From: Mucidula mucida
Lineage: Eukaryota > Basidiomycota > Agaricomycetes > Agaricales > Physalacriaceae
Direction of reading: 5' to 3'
Assembly: GCA_015501055.1 (NCBI GenBank)
Contig: JADNYV010000348.1
Location: 1-35,890, forward strand
DNA: 35,890 bases
The position numbers and the translations under genes are program-made. Positions 29,740-35,890 of this stretch are shown here, in pieces. The notes beneath the pieces are model-generated. The model saw nothing but the letters and a program-made list of their open reading frames with translations. It made no database searches and was not told where the DNA came from. The first letter of the stretch is position 1; every line of letters begins with the position of its first letter.

Positions 29740-30424
29740 TTAAGGCGCAAGTTCCATTCTGCGCCAGAGTCGCTCCATGAGGGCTGCAGAGGGTAGCGTG
29801 ACGTCGAGGGGTTCGGTATCGGGCGGTGGCATGGGTCGGAAAAGATGTGATGGAAATTGCGACATGGGGACTTCAATGCGAGCAAGTGCGGGTGGCTTTG
29901 GCTTGTTCGGATATTGTTGGTGGAAATCACTGATGGCTTCGTCGGCATTTTTGAGATTGCATGCCGGTTCCCATGTCTGCTCGTGTGTGCCATAACCCTT
30001 CCAGTGAACCTTGTATTGAAAACCCCCGCGGTACTTCCGGGAATTCACCACTTTCTCGACCTCCCATTCCGGTTCGGCTCCTTCCAGCACAGGTGGTGGA
30101 CGCGTGTCTCGGGGTTGCGTCGGGAATTGCGGCTCGTGGTAAGGCGTCAGCAGAGCCTCATTGAACACGGGATGAATGCTTTTCCACGTGTGAGGAATCT
30201 GGAGCTTGTAAGAGCTCGTTCCGACTTTCTTGATCACTTTGAACGGCCCGAAACGTTTGTCATCAAGCTTCTTCATTGGTCGGTCCGTGCTGAGATTCGT
30301 TCCTTCCAGCCATACTTTGTCGCCTCCTTGTACTCTACTGCGTCTGTCCGCTTCCTGTCATAAAACCGTTTCATGTCCTCTTTTGCCATCTTCAATGCCG
30401 ACCCTACTTCGTCCCATGTTTTCC
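29740..30424 (-). pseudogene. Element 3 integrase C-terminal region and chromodomain
   Basis: Continuation of pol after two 1-nt deletions: one near 30492 (GGG versus GGGG in elements 1 and 2) throws pol out of frame, a second near 30322 (CC-TCC versus CTTCC) changes frame again within EYKEGDKVWLEG. From 30276 the frame is open to the stop at 29740: MKKLDDKRFGPFKVI (GPY/F-like module), then the chromodomain WEVEKVVNSRKYRGGFQYKVHWKGYGTHEQTWEP (with aromatic-cage candidates Trp and Tyr) and a Pro-rich tail. If the deletions are read errors, the protein would be complete. Confidence 0.8.
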
Positions 30425-33319
30425 TCATGCCGTCGGCAAACTCCTGCGCAGTCTCGTTTCTCGATGCCGTTTTCGGAGCGGTGCCTTTGTAGGGTGTCTG
30501 CCCATGTCTGCAAAGAACGGAGTAACCTTGGTTGCTGAGTGTACCCGATCGTTGTAAACGAATTCGGCAGAGGGTAACCATTCATGCCAGTCGTTCTGAT
30601 GGTAATTGACGAATAACCGTAAGAAATGTTCTATCTCTTGGTTCAACCGTTCTGTTTGCCCATTTGCCTGTGGATGGTACGCCGTCGTGAAGTTCCCTTC
30701 AATGCCCAACAGCCGGTATAACTCCTTCATGAAACGCGAGTGGTATTGCGGACCTCGATCGTGTATCATCTGTCGTGGCAATCCATGTATGGGGAAGATT
30801 CGATCGCGGTAAATACGAGCCATGCCTTCTGACGTCAGGGTGGTGTGTGTTGGTATAATGCGTAACCGCTTTGTGAAATGGTCCACAAACGTGCTGATCG
30901 CATTGTATCCTCCCGACTCCGGCAACTCGCCGATCATGTCCGTCCCAACCTTCTCCCATGGTTCGCTTGGTACGTCTATAGGATGGAGGGGTGCAGCCGG
31001 TTTTGTGCGATGTGACTTTGTAACTTGGCATTTTTGACACCCTTCCACGTATTCGCGGACGTCTCGGCTAATTCCTGGCCACCAATAGGTGCGTGTGATC
31101 AACTCGAGAGTCTTGTACCGTCCCGGATGCCCTGCAAGCTGTGCATCATGATGCATTCCAATAACTTTTCCCCGCAATTCCTTGTCCTTCGGTATGTAAA
31201 TACGATCTTTCCATATAATAAGTCCATTTTCCTTCTCTTCCCATCCTTTTTCTTTGTTTTCTAATGCTTTTTGTACGTATCTGTCCTTGTTTCCTTTTCT
31301 TTGTTTGATTTTGTTAAGTAATTCGTCCTCCGGTGTAGCTACTGTATGTAAAGAAAATTGAATTTGTGATATAAAAAACTCCGGTTTTAGTAAAACAACG
31401 TTTTCGTTATCTTTTTCCCCCTTCTCAAGGCCTGTCATCCTTGACAAGGCATCAGCTTTCCCCATCGTCTTGCCCGGTTTGTGAATCATCTGTATATCAT
31501 ACTCCGCCAACTCCGTAACCCATCTCGCCTGCCTCCGATTCAACTTCTGTGGCTTCCGGAAGTACTGGAGGTTTTGATGATCGGTAAACACCTCCACCGT
31601 CTCCGTTGCTCCTAGAAGATACTGCCTCCAGTCATCAATTGAGTCCATGATGGCCATCATTTCTTTGTCGTAGATCTCGTAGTTGCGTTCAACTTCATTT
31701 AACGCGCGAGATCGGAAAGCCACTGGTCTCCATTTGCCTTCGACGAACTGGGATAGAACAGCCCCGTTGGCATAGTTCGAGGAATCTGCCTCGACTCGAA
31801 ACTTGCCGTTATCGCGTGGTACGATCAGAACGGGTTCTTCCGTCATCCTCCGTTTCAACTCCTCAAACGCCTCATGCTGCTCCTTTCCCCAAACCCATTC
31901 GCCCTTCCCGGTTAGCGATGTCAATGGCTTCGCTACCCCCGCAAATCCCCGGATGAAACGTCGGTAGAAGTTGCAGAAACCCAGGAATGACTGCACTTCC
32001 TTCTTCTTCGTCGGCTCCTTCCATTCCTTCACTACGGCCACTTTTGCCGGATCCATCTTCACTTCTCCTCCTCCAACAATAACTCCCAAGTAATCTACAG
32101 TATGTGCCTCAAAACTACATTTCTCGGGTTTTAAATACAACTTATTTACTCGCAATATCTCTAGTACTTGTCGTACAATATGCCTATGTTCTTCCAATGT
32201 GTTCGTAAAAATAAGTATGTCATCTAGGTAAACTATAACATGTCCTTCATCGATCAACTCCTTCAGAATGTGATTCATGAACGATTGGAACGTTGCCGGC
32301 GAGTTTGTAAGTCCGAAGAACATGACTGAGGGCTCGAACAGGCCTCGGTTTGTTCTAAACGCCGCTTTCCACTCATCACCTTCTTTGATCCGGATGTTAT
32401 TGTAACCCCATCGGACATCCATCTTCGTGAAAACCTTTGCTCCCTTCAACTTGTCGATAAGCTCCTGGATCAACGGCAAGGGGTATCGGTTCTTGATTGT
32501 CATGTCGTTCAACTTCCGATAATCCTGCACTGGCCGAAGGCTTCCGTCCTTCTTCTTGACAAAGAAGAATGGTGACGCCATGGGTGAGATTGATGGCCGT
32601 ATGCGTCCCGTGCGTATGTTTTCCTCCAAGAACTCGTCTAACGCCTTCTGCTCGGATGGGCTAAGGGGATAAACCTTACAGTCAACCGGTTTGGAACCAG
32701 GCGTAAGTTCTATCGCGTGATCCCAGGGTCTTCGCTCCGGTAACTTGTCAAAGTCCGCCTTGCTAAATACATCGGAGAATTCCTCAATGTAAGGTGCAGC
32801 AGCGGATGAAGGCTGTTGTGATCTCAGCTTTTCACCGCTTTTGCGATAGTTGTCCCAGTCCATCCAGAACAAACGCTCTCCCTCTTCCAACTTCTCTTCT
32901 ACGTCTTCTCCTTCATCTTCCGGCGAGTTATACTCGGGTAGGTAGCCGCAACGGTCTGGGCATCGATCAAAAGACAACGTGGATTCCGTCCAGTTGATCG
33001 TGGGGTTGTGATATCGTAACCAATCTAGCCCCAAAAAGATGCTTGTTTTGCCAAGATTGGTGACGGCCAACTCAATCTTTTCTGCGTGATCACCGATCTT
33101 CATCCGGACCTCCACAAAGCCTTCGATTGCTCCTCCCTCGTTTAGGGTTCCATCCGCATTGTAGACAGGGAGCTTGACCGGTAACTCCTTGATCGGGAGT
33201 CCGTTCTTCTCGACGAATTCTTTATTGACACAAGAACCCGTTGCTCCACTGTCAAGAAGGGCACTCGTTTCCCATTCAGAGCCTGTGTGTACGCTCTCTA
33301 TGGTTACTCGGAGTTTCAT
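30425..33319 (-). CDS. Element 3 pol: protease, RT, RNase H, integrase
   Basis: A 964-residue frame from MKLRVTIESVHTG, but this Met lies inside pol, so translation probably enters from upstream by frameshifting. Protease DSGATG at residue 23; RT with first Asp near 301 ([11 protein letters not shown]) and YLDD near 364-367; RNase H near 510-630 (EADSSNYANG, DKEMMAIMD, FTDHQNLQYF). The integrase has the HHCC zinc region (HHDAQLAGHPG ... CQKCQ) and a D, D, E triad (TDMIGEL, IHDRGPQY, QTERLNQE). The last ~20 residues are out of register because of the 1-nt deletion near 30492. All catalytic motifs are present. Confidence 0.9.
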   Translation of the reverse strand: MKLRVTIESVHTGSEWETSALLDSGATGSCVNKEFVEKNGLPIKELPVKLPVYNADGTLNEGGAIEGFVEVRMKIGDHAEKIELAVTNLGKTSIFLGLDWLRYHNPTINWTESTLSFDRCPDRCGYLPEYNSPEDEGEDVEEKLEEGERLFWMDWDNYRKSGEKLRSQQPSSAAAPYIEEFSDVFSKADFDKLPERRPWDHAIELTPGSKPVDCKVYPLSPSEQKALDEFLEENIRTGRIRPSISPMASPFFFVKKKDGSLRPVQDYRKLNDMTIKNRYPLPLIQELIDKLKGAKVFTKMDVRWGYNNIRIKEGDEWKAAFRTNRGLFEPSVMFFGLTNSPATFQSFMNHILKELIDEGHVIVYLDDILIFTNTLEEHRHIVRQVLEILRVNKLYLKPEKCSFEAHTVDYLGVIVGGGEVKMDPAKVAVVKEWKEPTKKKEVQSFLGFCNFYRRFIRGFAGVAKPLTSLTGKGEWVWGKEQHEAFEELKRRMTEEPVLIVPRDNGKFRVEADSSNYANGAVLSQFVEGKWRPVAFRSRALNEVERNYEIYDKEMMAIMDSIDDWRQYLLGATETVEVFTDHQNLQYFRKPQKLNRRQARWVTELAEYDIQMIHKPGKTMGKADALSRMTGLEKGEKDNENVVLLKPEFFISQIQFSLHTVATPEDELLNKIKQRKGNKDRYVQKALENKEKGWEEKENGLIIWKDRIYIPKDKELRGKVIGMHHDAQLAGHPGRYKTLELITRTYWWPGISRDVREYVEGCQKCQVTKSHRTKPAAPLHPIDVPSEPWEKVGTDMIGELPESGGYNAISTFVDHFTKRLRIIPTHTTLTSEGMARIYRDRIFPIHGLPRQMIHDRGPQYHSRFMKELYRLLGIEGNFTTAYHPQANGQTERLNQEIEHFLRLFVNYHQNDWHEWLPSAEFVYNDRVHSATKVTPFFADMGRHPTKAPLRKRHRETRLRRSLPTA

Positions 33320-33333
33320 GTCCTGCCCCTTTG

Positions 33334-33583
33334 TTCCCCGGATGTACTTCCTGACTTTTTTAACTCCGTCACAACTTCCACCGCAGCTTCCTTGTCAATG
33401 CTCTGATCGCCATCACTTCTCCTCCGTCGCTTCTCTTCTCTCCGCTCCGGCATCCATGCTCTCAAATTCCCACTGCTCTCGACACGTCATCCTCTCTTAG
33501 CCGTTGTGCGATCCACTCGGGCGTATTTGGCTCAAATCTTTCTTTCGCAGGTTTTGTTGGTGAAGTCGTCGATGATATTTTAG
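33334..33583 (-). other. Extra ~250-bp segment between gag and protease of element 3
   Basis: Absent from elements 1 and 2, which go straight from the TGTET-coding sequence to SKKGQDMKLRV. Its minus strand reads, in broken frames, as plausible charged protein (PAKERFEPNTPEWIAQRL, REDDVSRAVG, then KEAAVEVVTELKKSG). It may therefore be original coding sequence deleted from elements 1 and 2 rather than an insertion. At least one frame change lies inside it. Confidence 0.6.
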
Positions 33584-33659
33584 TGTTTCAGTACCTGTAC
33601 TGTAAATAGAATCTGCATCTGACGACCCTTCCTTGATGACTGCTCCGGCAGGACTGCGT

Positions 33660-34586
33660 CTACTGCGGGAGCTTCGCAAAACCCAACTCTTCGGCCAGCT
33701 TCTTCTTCTCCTCGTCATTCATCTCGGTCCATAAACCCCGAATCGTCTGGGGTCGACCCTTCTTCGGACAGAACCTGCTGACGTGGCCGTGTTCGCCACA
33801 GCTGAAGCAAAGTCCCTTCGACGTGCATTGTCGATGTCCATCGGCCTGCCGGCTCCTCCATAGGTAACACCGGTGGCATCTCGTCGTGTGATCGGCGTCG
33901 GGGGTGGGTTCGTAGGATTGGCTCTCGATGTAGCCACCTGCGGAGCTTGGGCCGGGACTGCATGCCGGACCTCTTGCTCGCCGCCCGCCTTCTCCACAGC
34001 TGATCGATCTGAAGGATCTGTGCCTTCCAATCCTTGTACTTCTCTGGCAACCCGTCTCGGCTGCCATAGATCTGGTCGATGATCTTCTCGTTGACATTGG
34101 TCTCGAGAAGTCTCACGACGAATGCGTCATCCTTCGAGTATCCTGCCTGAGTGAGCAGGACCTCGAACTTCTGGAAGAATCTTGAGCGGTGTCTTGCCCC
34201 TGGCGCAACCGCTCGATCTGGTCTTGCGCGTCTCGCGCGAGGTTGGAATCCACAAATCGCTCCTTCAAGTCTTCCTTGAACTCCGTCCAAGAGACTGTCC
34301 ATTCCTCTTCTTCCTCGTCGAAGTTCTGGTCCGAGTAGTTCTGGACCCATGCATCTACGTGATCTCCTCGGATGTAGGAGAGAACAACATCGATCCTTTC
34401 GGAGTCAGATGTGAGGTTGTTCTTCTTGTCACGGATGTATGTGAACATCGATCGCCACCAGCTCTTGTACTTGGACTTGTCCCCGTCATAGTCGTAAGGC
34501 TTGTTGACAAGGGATCGGCCTTTGATTTCGACATCGGCATGATGAGCGGGTGTGTGAGGAGCGGTTTCGGGTGCTTCGTTGGACAT
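33660..34586 (-). pseudogene. Element 3 gag with CCHC knuckle
   Basis: Starts at ATG 34584-34586 (MSNEAPETAPHTPAHHADVE), about 595 bp inside the LTR. The capsid-like domain spans about residues 30-190 (KPYDYDGDKSKYKSWWRSMFTYIRD, WVQNYSDQNF, DLKERFVDSNLARDAQDQIERL). It is shifted by one lost A near 34180, one lost G near 33949 and one lost C near 33812; element 2 shows the unshifted forms. The knuckle CFSCGEHGHVSRFC lies near 33775-33815 and gag ends LAEELGFAKLPQ with TAG at 33660. Gag assembles the particle and binds the element RNA; a one-piece protein is not encoded as written. Confidence 0.8.
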
Positions 34587-35166
34587 GATGGATCGGGGTG
34601 ATGGATCGGAGAGTGAAAGGGTGAAAGTGGGGATATGGGTGATGCGGATTTGGATGAAACGGGTGAGGGAATAGAGGTTTGGATGAATAGGAGGATCGCC
34701 TAGATCTGAAATAGAATCCAGGACTTGGTAGGGTGGGGAATGATGGTGTGTATCGTAATGTAAGTAAAGTAGGTAGGTATCGTAACTGTCTACACTATTT
34801 TACCGACTACTGACTACGTATCTACGGAGCCCAAGAGCTCGTCACAAGTTCGCAATTGCCCAGCCGACGTCCCTCTGGTGTGAGGTAAGCCGAAGTTTTC
34901 CTGGGAACGGGGGTTGACCCGTAAACAGCGCCCACTGAAGTGCAACTGCCAAAAGTTCGTTCTCGTGAGAGCGGCTACTTCCAGCACCCGAGGCAGTTAT
35001 CTCTAACTGTTAGCCGGCGCTACTGGGACCAATACACACGTATGCGGACGTGCGCTGGAATTAGGAATCCGTCGATCTGTAAACAGGAAAGGGGATGGGG
35101 AATGTGCGATGATCAAACAGCGAAGTGCTGATCGACGATCAGGGATGTGTGGTAGGTGGTAGAAAG
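34587..35166 (-). other. Element 3 5' leader
   Basis: About 580 bp of non-coding sequence homologous to 18307-18902 of element 1. It includes the near-palindrome CTGATCGACGATCAG (35128-35142) and a G-rich run near 35085-35103. The conservation of the whole block in two otherwise diverged copies fits a functional leader. Confidence 0.6.
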
Positions 35167-35178
35167 TAGTTCCGATCT
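35167..35178 (-). promoter_or_regulatory. Self-priming primer binding site of element 3
   Basis: Minus strand AGATCGGAACTA, two bases from the LTR end; perfect 12-nt complement of the R sequence at 35284-35295 in the adjoining LTR. Confidence 0.75.
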
Positions 35179-35180
35179 TC

Positions 35181-35701
35181 TGTTAGCGACTGACTAAGCC
35201 ACGAGACTCAACCAGGTACCACAGCAAGAACTAAGGAAGAAACGTTCGGTTCGTAAGACTAGGCTAGGCCAGGTGTATAAACGAGATCGGAACTAAAGTA
35301 CAATGATACTACACTACTGCTTATATACTAGTAAGTCTGTGTTTGAGACTCCTTGTCCATACGGTTTCCACTAGGGATGCTCCACGCCCTTGACCCAGTG
35401 TTGTATGCTACTAGTCCGTGAAACCATTAAATACGAGTGGTAACTGCATGTAAGTAATAATACTGAAACGACCATGTGTGCTACGAGTGTCGGGGTGTGT
35501 ATACAATAGGGAGTCCATGAGGTATCGCATGTATGATGTCATCCATGTGTTGGCGTGTGTCCGACATGAGTACGGCTTCGGTAATGAAAGGAGTATGATC
35601 GGTGACGAAACAGATGATGAAACAGTCCGTTGGTTGATAAGACAAGGCCCCCGATAAGATATGATAAGATGTGAAAGTGTGAAAATATGGCATTCATAAC
35701 A
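35181..35701 (-). repeat. Element 3, 5' LTR
   Basis: 521 bp, about 9 bp shorter than the others because of scattered single-base losses (for example near 35246, 35362, 35493, 35528, 35691). TATA motif at 35321-35330 (minus strand), about 32 nt upstream of the R-region 12-mer (35284-35295). Confidence 0.9.
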
Positions 35702-35890
35702 CTCCGATTAACATCGTTGAAGTGCTTCATCCCCTCGAGTCCGATCCCCGGGGGCTCTGAAAAGTTAGACGATGTGATCTTCCAAAGAAGTGCTGCGTCG
35801 TTGCGGGAAGGATGTGTGGAAGGTAATTGTTACTGTGTTCTGGTCTGAAAAGTTCATACTGATCTTCCCCCCAGGTGGAACCAAGTTTTT
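35702..35890. other. Right flank, identity uncertain
   Basis: On the minus strand the last bases before the LTR read GIGLEGMKHFNDVNR in an open frame preceded by an AG that could be an intron acceptor (CTTTTCAG near 35757-35764). It may be the upstream part of the MULE-like gene that resumes at 23937 with LFTKHFCEHP, but 189 bp is too little to decide. Confidence 0.3.

Larger units (their letters stand above)
29201..35701 (-). mobile_element. Chromovirus element 3, best-preserved copy
   Basis: Complete LTR-to-LTR copy (6.5 kb) with primer site, leader, gag with an ATG start, 964-residue pol frame, integrase tail and chromodomain. Integrase catalytic residues and the zinc-finger Cys pair are intact, unlike elements 1 and 2. 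It is interrupted by several 1-nt deletions (near 30322, 30492, 33812, 33949, 34180). It has an extra ~250-bp segment between gag and protease (33334-33583). The outer 5-bp flanks (AGTTG and CTCCG) do not match. Confidence 0.9.

Overview
The window looks like a repeat-rich stretch of a filamentous basidiomycete (Agaricomycete) genome. Three things point there: a decayed FunK1-type fungal kinase gene with ~50-70 nt GT-AG introns, chromodomain Ty3/Gypsy retrotransposons (chromoviruses), and the C-terminal part of a SWIM-finger MULE-like transposase of the kind common in mushroom-forming fungi. Every recognisable gene reads on the minus strand. There is no sign of prokaryotic organisation, CRISPR, rRNA or an intact tRNA.

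Layout. 1-6128: the 5' part of a Ty3/Gypsy-like element (A) running off the left edge. Its single gag-protease frame is cut by four stop codons and two inverted-repeat-bounded insertions; a probable 5' LTR lies at 5773-6128. 6129-7233: about 1.1 kb with no recognisable gene. 7234-9811: a FunK1 kinase gene with at least two frame breaks, followed by a partial tandem copy of its 5' half at 10100-10870. 10953-22283: a Ty1/Copia element (C) split by a 6.3-kb chromovirus (element 1, 13170-19446) that is flanked by a 5-bp target duplication. 22284-22662: filler with an isolated Pol III B-box-like motif. 22663-23937: the MULE/SWIM transposase remnant, cut by an LTR at 23938. 23938-35701: two more copies of the same chromovirus (elements 2 and 3) in head-to-tail order sharing the middle LTR (LTR-body-LTR-body-LTR). 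35702-35890: flank of uncertain identity.

How the chromovirus works. Gag (with a CCHC knuckle) and Pol (protease, reverse transcriptase, RNase H, integrase, chromodomain) lie in two frames, Pol being -1 relative to Gag. Each LTR has a TATA box about 32 nt upstream of a 12-nt sequence that is exactly complementary to the 12 nt just inside the 5' LTR. This is the arrangement expected for Tf1/sushi-type self-primed reverse transcription. The Copia element instead has a primer site matching the anticodon half of initiator tRNA-Met.

State of decay. Elements 1 and 2 share many C-to-T/G-to-A changes relative to element 3, mostly at CpG and a few at CpA. These create shared stop codons, a lost gag start codon and a D-to-N change of an integrase catalytic residue. 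Element 3 keeps the integrase triad but carries several 1-nt losses in homopolymers, as does element 1; some of these could be assembly errors. I do not see an unprecedented system here. The most notable points are the self-priming signature, the shared-lesion history of the copies, the mosaic LTRs and the inverted-repeat insertions inside gag A.
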